64,000 nt of DNA from Spirochaetales bacterium (GCA_002688185.1 NZCE01000012.1:23427-87426); one strand, 5' to 3'. Numbered from the stretch's first letter, positions 18,096 through 27,039 are shown. The notes: a model not told the origin generated them from the sequence alone. Program-made: numbers and translations.

Positions 18096-19067
18096 GTGGA
18101 CGTAGCAACAGTCTCACAACGGTGCCACATGATGGTCGGGCAGATCGAGAAGGTGATCGTTGGCAAAAGGGCGGTTTTGGAGGATCTCCTTATCGGCATA
18201 CTGTCCAACGGTCACGTGCTGATAGAAGACGTACCGGGGCTCGCAAAAACTCTGATCGCAAGATCCTTTGCGCGAATCATGGACCTCGAGTTCAGCCGCA
18301 TCCAGTTTACCCCCGATCTTCTACCGGGAGACATTACAGGCTCAAATATCTATAACCGAGCCGAGAATACCTTTGAGTTCTCCCACGGTCCGGTGTTCTC
18401 TCATATCGTTTTGGCAGATGAAATCAACAGAGCTTCCCCAAAAACTCAGTCCGCTTTGTTGGAGGCGATGCAGGAGACTCAGGTGACGATTGAAGGCACC
18501 AGCCACACCTTGGATCATCCGTTTATCGTGTTTGCCACCCAAAACCCTATCGAGTTTGAGGGTACCTACCCGCTTCCAGAGGCACAACTCGACCGTTTCC
18601 TGATGAAGATGAGTGTAGGTTATCCCGATAAGGACAACGAGCTTGAAATTCTCCTGAGAAGACAGGATCGCAAAACCGACGAGGTTGAGCTTCAGGCCGT
18701 GGTGAATCGGGAAGATGTTATAGAAATGCAGAAGTCCGTAGAGCAGGTTTTTATGAGTCGTGAAATCGGTGTATATATCGTAGAGATTGTGAAAGCAACC
18801 CGGGAAGATAACCGGGTCCAGCTCGGTGCGTCACCACGGGGATCATTGGCTCTTTTTAAATTGGCCCGATCCGCCGCGGCACTTGACGGGAGGGATTTTG
18901 TCACGCCTGAAGACGTGAAACGGATCGCCAAGCACGGGCTGTCACACAGGATCATGCTCAAACCCGAGGTCTGGATGAGAGATATTCCTGAAGAGGACAT
19001 TGTCTCCGATATTCTACAGAGAGTTCCGGTTCCGCGTCCCCTTGGTGACGAAAACCACGAGCCATAG
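18096..19067 (+). CDS. MoxR-family AAA+ ATPase
   Basis: A 323-residue AAA+ ATPase. The Walker A is EDVPGLAKT (K51), the Walker B is VLADEIN (D108, E109), followed by RASPKTQSALLEAMQE and the sensor segment FATQNPIEFEGTYPLPEAQLDRF, the MoxR hallmark. The C-terminal lid contains SPRGSLALFKLARSAA. It acts in the cytoplasm as a chaperone for metal insertion or complex assembly, usually with a DUF58 protein encoded next to it. The start is GTG at 18096, one base after the preceding stop. Confidence 0.95.
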   Translation: MDVATVSQRCHMMVGQIEKVIVGKRAVLEDLLIGILSNGHVLIEDVPGLAKTLIARSFARIMDLEFSRIQFTPDLLPGDITGSNIYNRAENTFEFSHGPVFSHIVLADEINRASPKTQSALLEAMQETQVTIEGTSHTLDHPFIVFATQNPIEFEGTYPLPEAQLDRFLMKMSVGYPDKDNELEILLRRQDRKTDEVELQAVVNREDVIEMQKSVEQVFMSREIGVYIVEIVKATREDNRVQLGASPRGSLALFKLARSAAALDGRDFVTPEDVKRIAKHGLSHRIMLKPEVWMRDIPEEDIVSDILQRVPVPRPLGDENHEP

Positions 19068-19072
19068 AAAGC

Positions 19073-20377
19073 GTGTGGGAGACCGGGGTGCATAGACGTT
19101 TTTCAACCCGAACATACCTGTATTTTGGCATAGCGGCGGCGTGTTTTTTGCTGTCGGTGGCGACCGGCAAATCCGAGCCCCTTATTATGGCTGCTCCATT
19201 TGTCGTAGCACTCCTACTCGCACCGTTCTTTGGCTCTCCGCCTCAGGCACAGGCAAAAGTAGTCCTTTCGCGTAGGACGGCTTTTGAAAAAGAAGGCATC
19301 ACGATTACTCTCTCAATCTATGCAGGTACCAAAGCGGCGCTGTTGGAGATTATCGGGGTGCTGCCTGATGACGCGGAGGTATGTGACGGCACGGCGGATA
19401 TCGTGGCCGCTTTCGATGCGGGAGAGCGGAGGAGCTTCTCCTATTCGTTTTCGCTTCCGGCACGCAGAAAGATCCAAATCGGCAAACATCTCATGCGGAT
19501 TCACGATGAATCTTCCCTGACCTATTGGGAGAGTGAGATAGACCAGGCCGTCGATCTCACCGTATATCCCGCTCCTCATTTTTCGAAACAGGGAATCAAT
19601 GCGGTGCATACCCAGGTCTATGCGGGAAACTATACGTCAAAGTTGGTTGGCGAGGGGCTCGAGTTTGCCGATATCAGGGAGCTCACTGATTCGGACAGGT
19701 TTAACAGAATCAATTGGAAGGCGACGGCGAGAAGCGACCGGTTTTTTCGCAACGAATATGCCCAGGAACGGAACGCCGATGTAGTGGTATTGCTGGATAC
19801 ATTCTTTGACTTGAGGGCACAGGGGATCTCATTCTTGGATTGCGCTGCCCGCGGAGCCGCCACGATTTCTCAGCATTATATCGAGCGGAAGAACAGGGTT
19901 GGACTTGTTGAGCTTGGCTATTACCTCAGATATCTGCTGCCGAGACCTGGTGCAAGACAGTGGTACAAAATCCTCGAACATCTTGCCCAGACACGTTCCG
20001 AGCCCCGGCACGTCAGCTTTGAGGTGGCGAGTATCCCGAGACGGATCCTTCCTCCTAAAGCGTTGGTATTTGCATTTTCCACTTTGGCTGAAAGCCGGTT
20101 CAGGGAGGCTTGCGTGGATCTGAAGTATCGTGGATTTGAAGTTGTGGTAATCCACGTCGCTCCTACCCAATTGCTGCCCTCTTTGCCCTCGGGGAACACC
20201 GCTGCCTCGCGTGCCGAGAGAATTGCGCGGCGAATGTGGGATCTCGAGCTTAAGCTCGAAATCCGAAAAATCCGCGAGCACGGCGTGCCGGTAGTACCAT
20301 GGCCGATTGAGCAGCCGTTTTCCCTCATCATGTCCGAACGGGCCTTGCGAAATATGAGAATGCGGAGATATTCATGA
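19073..20377 (+). CDS. DUF58-domain protein with N-terminal membrane anchor
   Basis: A 434-residue protein. Two hydrophobic helices (about 15-32 and 37-56) are followed by an Ig-like region and the DUF58 core LEFADIRELTDSDRFNRINW, continuing KATARSD, and a vWA-like segment VVVLLDTF. The start is GTG at 19073, 5 bp after the MoxR stop; GTG at 19088 is also possible. It overlaps the next gene by 4 bp (ATGA). It is expected to work with the MoxR ATPase as its substrate or adaptor. Confidence 0.92.
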   Translation: MWETGVHRRFSTRTYLYFGIAAACFLLSVATGKSEPLIMAAPFVVALLLAPFFGSPPQAQAKVVLSRRTAFEKEGITITLSIYAGTKAALLEIIGVLPDDAEVCDGTADIVAAFDAGERRSFSYSFSLPARRKIQIGKHLMRIHDESSLTYWESEIDQAVDLTVYPAPHFSKQGINAVHTQVYAGNYTSKLVGEGLEFADIRELTDSDRFNRINWKATARSDRFFRNEYAQERNADVVVLLDTFFDLRAQGISFLDCAARGAATISQHYIERKNRVGLVELGYYLRYLLPRPGARQWYKILEHLAQTRSEPRHVSFEVASIPRRILPPKALVFAFSTLAESRFREACVDLKYRGFEVVVIHVAPTQLLPSLPSGNTAASRAERIARRMWDLELKLEIRKIREHGVPVVPWPIEQPFSLIMSERALRNMRMRRYS

Positions 20378-20892
20378 TTGCGTTTATTCCTGTTATCATT
20401 GCGCTCGCCATTAACGCGCTTTTTGTAGGACTAAGGCCCGGCCCTGATTCCCTTCTAGCCGCCGCCGTGTCTCTGCTATGCGCGACCGCGGCGCTCGTAA
20501 TTAGGCGTTTCTATTTATTAGTCATAGCAATGGTGATTTCCGGATTTGGGTATCTATCGTATATGCTCTCCGGAATGGAAACCGTCCAAATGTGGCTTGC
20601 CGTCCTTTTTGGCTGCCTCGCGTTCCTCCAACTCGAGATCGGCTATGATGCCATCTCGTGTATGCGATCCGGGGTGAGGTGGCGCTCATACAGACACCGT
20701 GTTCGTTATATCTCAACCATTCTGCTTGTTTTCATCGTGCTTGTGGTCGTATTTATAACTTTTAGCTACAACCTGCTTGCACATATATCCGATTTTCCCG
20801 GTCGCCGGCTGCTATTTCCGGCTTTGTTTGTCCTGGGCGTGATTCCCGCAGTTGCCCTCGGCATTGTCGTAAGGGGAAGCCGTCGCCGATAG
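20374..20892 (+). CDS. Integral membrane protein, last gene of the MoxR-DUF58 operon
   Basis: 172 residues with about six hydrophobic segments (IAFIPVIIALAINALFVGL at the start, LLVFIVLVVVFITF further on) and a basic Arg-rich C-terminus. The ATG overlaps the DUF58 stop (ATGA), so it is in the same operon. No family is recognised. Confidence 0.75.
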   Translation: MIAFIPVIIALAINALFVGLRPGPDSLLAAAVSLLCATAALVIRRFYLLVIAMVISGFGYLSYMLSGMETVQMWLAVLFGCLAFLQLEIGYDAISCMRSGVRWRSYRHRVRYISTILLVFIVLVVVFITFSYNLLAHISDFPGRRLLFPALFVLGVIPAVALGIVVRGSRRR

Positions 20893-20993
20893 GCTTTGAC
20901 GCCGAAACCGTGGTGCCCTGTTCGGGCGAACCGGTAGCGGTATGTGGCCTCAGCATTATCCGCAGACTACTTCGAGAAAAAATCTTTTTGCAA

Positions 20994-21033
20994 GTAATTT
21001 GCATTTGCAATTTACTTTTTGGTGTGGTATAAT
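20994..21033 (+). promoter_or_regulatory. fur-feo promoter with an overlapping Fur-type palindrome
   Basis: A -35 TTGCAA (21005-21010), a 17-bp spacer and -10 TATAAT (21028-21033) stand 10 bp before the fur ATG. A 22-bp near-perfect palindrome, GTAATTTGCA-TT-TGCAATTTAC with one mismatch per arm, spans 20994-21015 and covers the -35. AT-rich dyads of this kind are typical Fur-family sites, so iron-dependent autorepression of the operon is the simple reading. Confidence 0.72.
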
Positions 21034-21042
21034 CGCGGGCAA

Positions 21043-21492
21043 ATGCAATCAACATTGGATTCGGATACTCCTAAAGCGATTCTTGCCCAGGCGGGTCTAC
21101 GAATTACCCGGCAGCGCGAGATAATCCTCAATATTATTCAGCATTTGGACAGCCACCCGGATGCAGATGAAGTCTACGGGGTAGCAAAAAAAAAGTTGCC
21201 ACGGATAAATCTGTCAACCGTGTATCGTACGCTGCAAACCCTAAAGGAACGTGGGTTGATAGACACCCACCGATTTTCTGAGGAGCATCATCACTATGAG
21301 GTGAATACGGCGCGGGAACATCACCATCTTGTATGCAGACAATGCGGAGAGATTGTGGAATGTGATTTGCCGATTATGGATCAGATAAAAAAGCACGCGC
21401 ATACGGAGAGCGGCTTCAAAGCTCTGAGCTCGGATATTACCGTTTACGGGATATGCGGTAGCTGCCTGAAAGCAAAGGTTGGTCGTAAATGA
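21043..21492 (+). CDS. fur: Fur-family ferric uptake regulator
   Basis: A 149-residue metalloregulator. The winged helix is at about residues 11-83 (GLRITRQREIIL; LSTVYRTLQTLKERGLI). The metal region is HHHYE (82-86), HHH (93-95), and two CxxC zinc motifs C98/C101 and C138/C141. The ATG at 21043 is used, because it lies 10 bp after the -10; an upstream extension would overlap the promoter. It is first in the feo operon and overlaps feoB by 4 bp. Specificity (Fe, Zn or peroxide) is not certain from sequence, but the feo genes argue for iron. Confidence 0.93.
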   Translation: MQSTLDSDTPKAILAQAGLRITRQREIILNIIQHLDSHPDADEVYGVAKKKLPRINLSTVYRTLQTLKERGLIDTHRFSEEHHHYEVNTAREHHHLVCRQCGEIVECDLPIMDQIKKHAHTESGFKALSSDITVYGICGSCLKAKVGRK

Positions 21493-22004
21493 GAAAAATT
21501 GCACTCGTCGGTAATCCAAATGTAGGAAAAAGCCAAATTTTCAACAATCTCACCGGTGCACGCGCAACTGTATCGAATTATCCCGGAACCACCGTGACTG
21601 TATATCGCGGTAGGATGCGGATCCAGGACAGGGAGTTTGATGTGGTTGACACCCCGGGGATGTATAGTTTTTTTTCTATTACTGAAGAGGAACGGCTTGC
21701 ACGTTCAATCCTGTTGAAAGAGGCGCCGGGGATCGTGCTCAATATCGTGGATGCTAGAAATCTGGGGAGAATGCTGGTACTCACCTTGCAGCTCTGCGAG
21801 GCGGAGCTACCGGTAATTCTCGTCTTAAATATGATGGATGAGGCCCGCACGAGCGGGATGGAAATCGATGTTTCGTCATTGCGGAATCGGATCGGCGTGC
21901 CGGTTGTTCCGACAGTTGCCACAACAAAGAGCGGTATGGATGATCTAAGGGAGCAGATTTACAAATATGAAAGGCGGTACGATACTTACCATGAGGTATC
22001 CTGA
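21489..22004 (+). CDS. feoB: FeoB GTPase domain encoded as a separate ORF
   Basis: 171 residues containing a complete FeoB G-domain: G1 GNPNVGKS, G2 NYPGTTV, G3 DTPGMYSF, G4 NMMD (in LVLNMMDEA) and a G5-like region. It would drive ferrous-iron transport. It ends at a TGA, and the helical and membrane part follows in another frame starting at 21967 or 21994. In ordinary FeoB both parts are one polypeptide of about 600-750 residues. This is either a natural gene split with translational coupling or a frameshift. The ATG overlaps the fur stop by 4 bp. Confidence 0.88.
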   Translation: MRKIALVGNPNVGKSQIFNNLTGARATVSNYPGTTVTVYRGRMRIQDREFDVVDTPGMYSFFSITEEERLARSILLKEAPGIVLNIVDARNLGRMLVLTLQLCEAELPVILVLNMMDEARTSGMEIDVSSLRNRIGVPVVPTVATTKSGMDDLREQIYKYERRYDTYHEVS

Positions 22005-23427
22005 TCACATCGAGTCCGCACTTGAAGTAGTGTCTGATAAATTGACCGGCACCTACGCGGTTTCCCGCCGCACAGTGAGTTTGCTGTTACTTCAAGGGGA
22101 TCCCGAGATGATTGAGATCGTCCGGGCTCGCGAGGAACGGGGACTAAGGCAAATCAAACGCATGGTAGAAGACTTTAGCGAGGCTTCTACCCAGCCTGTG
22201 CACTATCAGATCGGCGTACAACAACAACATGTTGCCGCAAAAATCTCCGCGGGCGTTGTTAGCCAAAGTGGGCCTACGCGGATATCCTTTCGGGAAAAGT
22301 TGAGCCGCGCGATGATGCGTCCGATCACCGGAATACCGATTCTACTGATTGTGCTCTATTTTGGCCTATATCAGTTTGTAGGGGTTCTCGGGGCAGGTAC
22401 AATGGTGGATTTTATCGAGAGCAAGGTGTTCGGCGAATGGATCAACCCATGGCTAACCATAATTATTACGCGCGTGCTGCCAGTCACGGCTTTGCAGGAT
22501 CTCTTGATTGGTGAGTACGGTGTAATCACCCTGGGTATCAGCTACGCTTTCGCCATCGTGCTCCCCATCGTCGGGACCTTTTTTCTGGTATTCTCCGTCA
22601 TCGAGGACAGCGGTTATCTGCCGCGTTTAGCCATGCTGATCGACAGGGTTTTCAAGCTTCTCGGGTTGAACGGCCGCGCGGTAATCCCTCTAGTCTTGGG
22701 ATTTGGTTGCGATACCATGGCGACCATCGTCACCCGAACTCAAGAAACGGCACGGGAGCGAGTGCTCACCACGCTGCTCCTCGCCTTGGCAATACCTTGC
22801 TCCGCTCAACTCGGGGTAGTGCTTGGCATTCTTTCAGGCAATCCCGCTTCCCTGCTGATCTGGGCCGGAATGATCGTCTTAGTATTTATCTTGGTCGGAA
22901 TAGTCGCTGCTCGGGTGATCCCCGGTAAGAACGCTAAGTTTTACATGGAGCTGCCGCCCTTGCGGCTTCCAAGACTGCAGAACATTCTCATCAAGACGTA
23001 TTCGAGGCTACGTTGGTACCTTTTTGAGGTCATCCCCCTCTTTTTAATCGCCAGCGTGCTGCTCTGGCTGGGTGATCTCACCGGCGTGTTTGATCTTTTT
23101 GTTGAATATGTGATGGCGCCCATCGTGTCGTTAATTGGTTTGCCGGAGGAGACCGCCGTGGCTTTTTTCTTTGGTTTTTTTAGAAGGGATTTTGGCGCCG
23201 CCGGACTTTACGACCTCCATTCACAGGGTATTCTCACTGGGGTTCCACTGGTAGTAGCATCTGTGACCCTGACACTGTTTTTGCCTTGCGTGGCCCAGTT
23301 TGCGGTGATGATTAAGGAGCGCGGTATCAAAACGACACTGGCGATTGCTGCATTTATCTTTCCTTTCGCCTTTTTTGTCGGCTTTCTGCTCAATTTCGTG
23401 CTGACCGGATTAGGAATAAAGCTATGA
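21994..23427 (+). CDS. feoB: FeoB membrane permease part (separate ORF)
   Basis: 477 residues from ATG 21994 (an upstream in-frame ATG at 21967 is possible). The first ~80 residues (RYPDHIESALEVV) match the helical spacer after the FeoB G-domain. Gate and core membrane regions follow: FFLVFSVIEDSGYLPRLAML, LGFGCDTMATIVTRT and IPCSAQLGVV carry the conserved cysteines of FeoB channels. About eight membrane helices are visible. An AAAGGCGG ribosome-like stretch (21968-21975) precedes the 21994 start. It overlaps the G-domain ORF by 11 bp. Together the two ORFs make a full ferrous-iron transporter. Confidence 0.87.
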   Translation, partial: RYPDHIESALEVVSDKLTGTYAVSRRTVSLLLLQGDPEMIEIVRAREERGLRQIKRMVEDFSEASTQPVHYQIGVQQQHVAAKISAGVVSQSGPTRISFREKLSRAMMRPITGIPILLIVLYFGLYQFVGVLGAGTMVDFIESKVFGEWINPWLTIIITRVLPVTALQDLLIGEYGVITLGISYAFAIVLPIVGTFFLVFSVIEDSGYLPRLAMLIDRVFKLLGLNGRAVIPLVLGFGCDTMATIVTRTQETARERVLTTLLLALAIPCSAQLGVVLGILSGNPASLLIWAGMIVLVFILVGIVAARVIPGKNAKFYMELPPLRLPRLQNILIKTYSRLRWYLFEVIPLFLIASVLLWLGDLTGVFDLFVEYVMAPIVSLIGLPEETAVAFFFGFFRRDFGAAGLYDLHSQGILTGVPLVVASVTLTLFLPCVAQFAVMIKERGIKTTLAIAAFIFPFAFFVGFLLNFVLTGLGIKL

Positions 23428-23627
23428 CATGCTCGTTCTGCGGATTTGAGTATCGCCGTGATGAAGCTGTAATTGCCTGCGGAAGTTGCCCGCTGAATGT
23501 CCTCAAAACCGGCTGCGGCTTGTTGAGGTGCCCCAGATGCGCGTATGAGATGCCCGAAGAGCCGCCGATAATTGCAGGCATCAGAAATTGGATAAGGAAG
23601 ATACATGAACGTAGAAGAATCGCGTAG
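23424..23627 (+). CDS. Small Cys-rich protein of the feo operon
   Basis: 67 residues with eight cysteines: CSFC at the N-terminus, CGSC, a single Cys, and CPRC, suggesting one or two zinc-ribbon or iron-sulfur knuckles, followed by a basic tail (IRKIHERRRIA). The ATG overlaps the feoB stop (ATGA) and its end overlaps the DtxR gene by 23 bp. It has no membrane helix, unlike the FeoB-associated Cys-rich membrane protein. It could be an FeoC-like accessory or a metal sensor for the transporter; that is inference. Confidence 0.75.
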   Translation: MTCSFCGFEYRRDEAVIACGSCPLNVLKTGCGLLRCPRCAYEMPEEPPIIAGIRNWIRKIHERRRIA

Positions 23628-24255
23628 CGAACAGGCTGAAGAGCTACTCGAACGTCTTTGGATCCTGACACAAGAGCACGATGTCCCCGGAGTAGAAGCG
23701 CCCGGTTTGGATGAACGTGCCGTCAACAGCCTCGTGGCCGAACGGGCTATTTCGGTCAACGACGATTTGGTCACCCTGACCCCGTCGGGAAGAGAGGAGG
23801 CCTGTAGCGTAGTAAGAAGACACCGTCTTGCCGAAAGATTGCTGGTGGATGTGTTGGGCGCGAAGACCGAGTTGATTCACGATAAAGCTTGCAAATTTGA
23901 GCACATCCTCGATAGAGGGCTAGATGACAGAATATGCGCCTTATTGGGTCATCCAAGAATCTGTCCTCACGGCTCACCAATACCGCCGGGTGATTGTTGC
24001 AGACGGAATATTGAGCAGACTGACAGAATTGTGTCTGCTCTGTCACGGCTGAAAAAAAACCAGGGAGGGAAAGTCGCATACATTGGGGCCGAGGAACAGG
24101 ACGTGCTGCAGAAGCTCATGTCCATGGGTGTGCTTCCCGGTACCAAAATTGAGCTCATTCAGCAGTTTCCGAGTTACGTTTTTCAATCGGGCAACAGTCA
24201 ATTTGCGGTGGATCGCCAGATAGCTGATAGTATCTACGTGAGAATTGACCTGTAA
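23605..24255 (+). CDS. DtxR/MntR-family metalloregulator with C-terminal FeoA domain
   Basis: 216 residues. An N-terminal winged helix (about 5-70) is followed by the DtxR metal-binding and dimerisation region DKACKFEHILDRGLDDRICA and GHPRICPHGSPIPP (about 92-132), and a C-terminal FeoA/SH3-like domain (about 150-216, MSMGVLPGTKIELI). The Cys, Glu and His in CKFEH and the CPHG block are the usual metal ligands. It is the last gene of the fur-feo operon, so the operon encodes two unrelated iron-type regulators. The FeoA domain may alternatively serve the transporter. It ends 5 bp from the convergent receiver gene. Confidence 0.9.
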   Translation: MNVEESRSEQAEELLERLWILTQEHDVPGVEAPGLDERAVNSLVAERAISVNDDLVTLTPSGREEACSVVRRHRLAERLLVDVLGAKTELIHDKACKFEHILDRGLDDRICALLGHPRICPHGSPIPPGDCCRRNIEQTDRIVSALSRLKKNQGGKVAYIGAEEQDVLQKLMSMGVLPGTKIELIQQFPSYVFQSGNSQFAVDRQIADSIYVRIDL

Positions 24256-24260
24256 AAAGG

Positions 24261-24629
24261 CTATGCGAGTATCCGACGAATTGCCTCGACTAAAGCGTGC
24301 CGTTGCACCGGCTTTATAAGAAAGGCGCTACATCCGAGCTTTTGCGCGGTTTCAAGGAGCTGATCATCTACAAAAGCGCTGATGATTATAACTGGGGTGT
24401 TCGGATGCCGGTCCTTTATTTCTGAAAGTACCTCTAAACCGCTGATGGGCTTCATCTTTATGTCACAGAGCACCAGGTCGTAATCTTTCTGGGTGAGTTT
24501 TTCTATCCCCTCCAACGGGTTCGCTTCTAGCTCCAACTGTAACGGCTCGTTTCTGAGCTGCCTGGAAATGCTGCTTAGTATCATCGCATCGTCGTCGATT
24601 ACTAACACATTTTTCCGGGGATCAGCCAT
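24261..24629 (-). CDS. Stand-alone response-regulator receiver domain
   Basis: 122 residues, receiver only. Acidic pocket DDD (about 11-13), phospho-acceptor aspartate in LVLCDIKM, and KP near the C-terminus (FLIKPVQ) are present. There is no output domain, so it is a CheY-like or phosphorelay protein. The ATG at 24629 overlaps the kinase gene end by 8 bp, marking the kinase as its partner. Confidence 0.93.
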   Translation of the reverse strand: MADPRKNVLVIDDDAMILSSISRQLRNEPLQLELEANPLEGIEKLTQKDYDLVLCDIKMKPISGLEVLSEIKDRHPNTPVIIISAFVDDQLLETAQKLGCSAFLIKPVQRHALVEAIRRILA

Positions 24630-27039
24630 GAGTTCCTCTTCTTTGATTAAAAACCAGGCTAAAAGTCGTCCCTTTGCCGACGCTGCTCTCCACCTTTATC
24701 CTCGCGTTATTTCTCCTCGCCAACCTGTCGACAATTGAGAGGCCCTGTCCGGTTCCTTCACCAACCGACTTTGTAGTAAAAAGATAATTGAATATATGTG
24801 GAATGTTTTCTTCAGGGATGCCTATGCCGGTATCCTCAACGGAAATCGTGATCTCCCCTTCATGGGCATTGGATGAAACTGTGAGGGTGCCGCGGCCATC
24901 CATCGCCCATATCGCATTTGTAAAAAGGTTTATGAGGATCTGCTGAATTTCACCTCTAATTACACTGATTTCAGGTAACGGCCTAAGATCCGTAACTGCC
25001 TCAATTTCCAAGAAGTCAGTTCCGTATCGAACCAGCTTGAGAGACTCGTCTATCACAGTATTGAGATTGATGTCGTCAGCCTGCTCCTTTCTCATGGTCT
25101 TTGAATAGGCTGATAGGTCCTTTACGACGTCCGATATTGTCATCACATGATCAATGATCTCATGTGCATAGGTTCTCGTTTCTTGGACGGCCTCAGTGTC
25201 CTCTACAATATCCTCCGCATTCGCAAGAACTGCATATAAGGGGTTATTAATTTCGTGGGCTATGCCTCCGGCAACCCTCCCAAGCGCCATGAGTTTTTCG
25301 CTCGTTAGCAGTTTTTGCTGGAATGACTTTGCGTCGGTGACGTCCGAAAGAATTATGCCCGAAAGTTTCTCATCCCCAGGTATCCCTGGTATCGAAAAAA
25401 CGCTATATTCGAGTATCGAAGATCCGATAGTCGTCTCAAAAATTTCGGAACGCTCATCCGCTTTGAACCGACCAACGATGCTTTTAATATTCTCAATAGT
25501 CTCCGGTTTTAGCCCCGCTACGGTAAACAATGAGCTGTCTACAACCCCATCCGGATCTCGGAGCTCGTTGCCACTAAAAGACTGAAGAAAGTATCGGTTT
25601 GCAAATTTGACCTTGTAGGAGTCCTCACTGAAAATCAGCACATACTCAGGTATACTCGATAGGATCGCATCGATAGTAGCTCTGGAAGCTATCTTCATAA
25701 AGCCAACTTTTAGCTGCTCGGCGATATTGCTGAACAGTGTGTCCACATTCTCATCTGAAAGCGTTTGCGGCGTTGAACAGGCAAAGCAGTAAAATCCCGA
25801 GAACACGTCCGGGACTTGCACGGGTAGGATGAAAAGCATACCTGCTGACGTATCCATTTTCAGCCAACCGGTAAACTCGTGCGCGAGACTATAGCGTGGG
25901 TCATTCAGGTGAAAGTGATGGCGTCCGCTCGGGAGGGCTAGGACCGCAGAGGATGGGATGATGTTCGTTCCACCAGTCGTCCCTCGATAGGCTGAAGCGC
26001 CGGGATCATACCGAAAAAACTCAGATTCTTCAAAACTGAGTCGTTCAATGAGAAAATCTCTGATTTCGGATAGAAGGTGTTCATAGTCGGATTCGTTGCT
26101 CACCTTTTCACCAATGGCGTTTATAATTGACAAATACTCCGTTCTGCCCTCGAGCGCTCCTTTGACTTTGGCAAGCTCACGATAATCGTCTTCAATCTTT
26201 TTCAAGTTATCAACTAGGTATCGATTCCGATCTGCATTGAGGTTCTCCTGCCCTTTGAGCTCTCGACGGTAGCGAAAGCTGCCAAATGAAAACGCGATAG
26301 TCGTGAATGCAAGCAAAGTCAGCAGAATATCTTTTAGGTCGAAGATGCCTTGAAATAAGGTTGCCTGGAGTGTCACCACCACGCCAATCAATGGTATGCC
26401 TATCAATGCGACCCTGCTTCTGCGGTTCTGCCAGAGTACTTCGTAGATACAACTCTCATGGCCGTCGGCAGCGCATTGCTGCTCCTTCACCTCTGCCGGC
26501 GGAAGGCCAATGCCCACGGGCACACTTGCAAGCATGCCTTGCACCGCACGGCAGTTGTAGCGGGTTTGTTCGCAGTCGTCGTCCAACGTAAGCTTTACCC
26601 GCAACGATCGCGCGGAAATGCTCAATATTTTAAAACGGCCGATTTTTGTCCATCTTCTATAGAGGTCTGATCCGAGAATCAGCTTGTAGGGCAGGCGCAG
26701 CAATCCGGACCACGAAAGCGCCTGTGTGGCATACAGGACGTATTCAAACGCCTCTTGAGGCCTTATCGAGAGGGGTGCTTTATATGGCGCCCATTCATCT
26801 CCCGTGAGGTCGACGCCTGTTTCCAAAAAGCGATTGTAATAGTGGTACGATATCCAGTTTTTTTTGTTCCGCAAAAATGAGATCGGCAAGCCGAGTTGCT
26901 CAATCGCTCTATGTGCACTTTCAATCCCTACGTGGTTTTCCAGATAGCGCAACATTGGGACGAGATTCGAACAACTCAGCTCTTGTTTTTGCGCTTCCCT
27001 CCTTGCCGTCGCAATGCTCATGGAAGCTTTCACTACCAA
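24622..27039 (-). CDS. Histidine kinase with V4R-like sensor, membrane segment, GAF-like and PAS domains
   Basis: About 805 residues. Residues 20-215 resemble the haem-NO/V4R-type N-terminal sensor fold, ending with the V4R-like QQCAADGHESCIYEVLW. Two membrane helices follow (about 222-265), then a coiled coil (265-300), a GAF-like domain (300-450), a PAS domain (455-575), HisKA with H595 in GGIAHEINNPL, and an HATPase with NAIWAMDGRG and GTGQGLSIV. Start options are TTG 27039, GTG 27033 (overlapping the preceding TAG) or ATG 27021. It is flanked by two receiver genes in one overlapping operon, indicating a phosphorelay. The ligand of the V4R-like region is unknown. Confidence 0.9.
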   Translation of the reverse strand: MVVKASMSIATARREAQKQELSCSNLVPMLRYLENHVGIESAHRAIEQLGLPISFLRNKKNWISYHYYNRFLETGVDLTGDEWAPYKAPLSIRPQEAFEYVLYATQALSWSGLLRLPYKLILGSDLYRRWTKIGRFKILSISARSLRVKLTLDDDCEQTRYNCRAVQGMLASVPVGIGLPPAEVKEQQCAADGHESCIYEVLWQNRRSRVALIGIPLIGVVVTLQATLFQGIFDLKDILLTLLAFTTIAFSFGSFRYRRELKGQENLNADRNRYLVDNLKKIEDDYRELAKVKGALEGRTEYLSIINAIGEKVSNESDYEHLLSEIRDFLIERLSFEESEFFRYDPGASAYRGTTGGTNIIPSSAVLALPSGRHHFHLNDPRYSLAHEFTGWLKMDTSAGMLFILPVQVPDVFSGFYCFACSTPQTLSDENVDTLFSNIAEQLKVGFMKIASRATIDAILSSIPEYVLIFSEDSYKVKFANRYFLQSFSGNELRDPDGVVDSSLFTVAGLKPETIENIKSIVGRFKADERSEIFETTIGSSILEYSVFSIPGIPGDEKLSGIILSDVTDAKSFQQKLLTSEKLMALGRVAGGIAHEINNPLYAVLANAEDIVEDTEAVQETRTYAHEIIDHVMTISDVVKDLSAYSKTMRKEQADDINLNTVIDESLKLVRYGTDFLEIEAVTDLRPLPEISVIRGEIQQILINLFTNAIWAMDGRGTLTVSSNAHEGEITISVEDTGIGIPEENIPHIFNYLFTTKSVGEGTGQGLSIVDRLARRNNARIKVESSVGKGTTFSLVFNQRRGTHG

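Noticed and set aside
20905..20935. Hairpin GCCC-TGTTC-GGGC after the MoxR-DUF58 operon as a terminator
   Set aside because: The stem is only four pairs and no T run follows.
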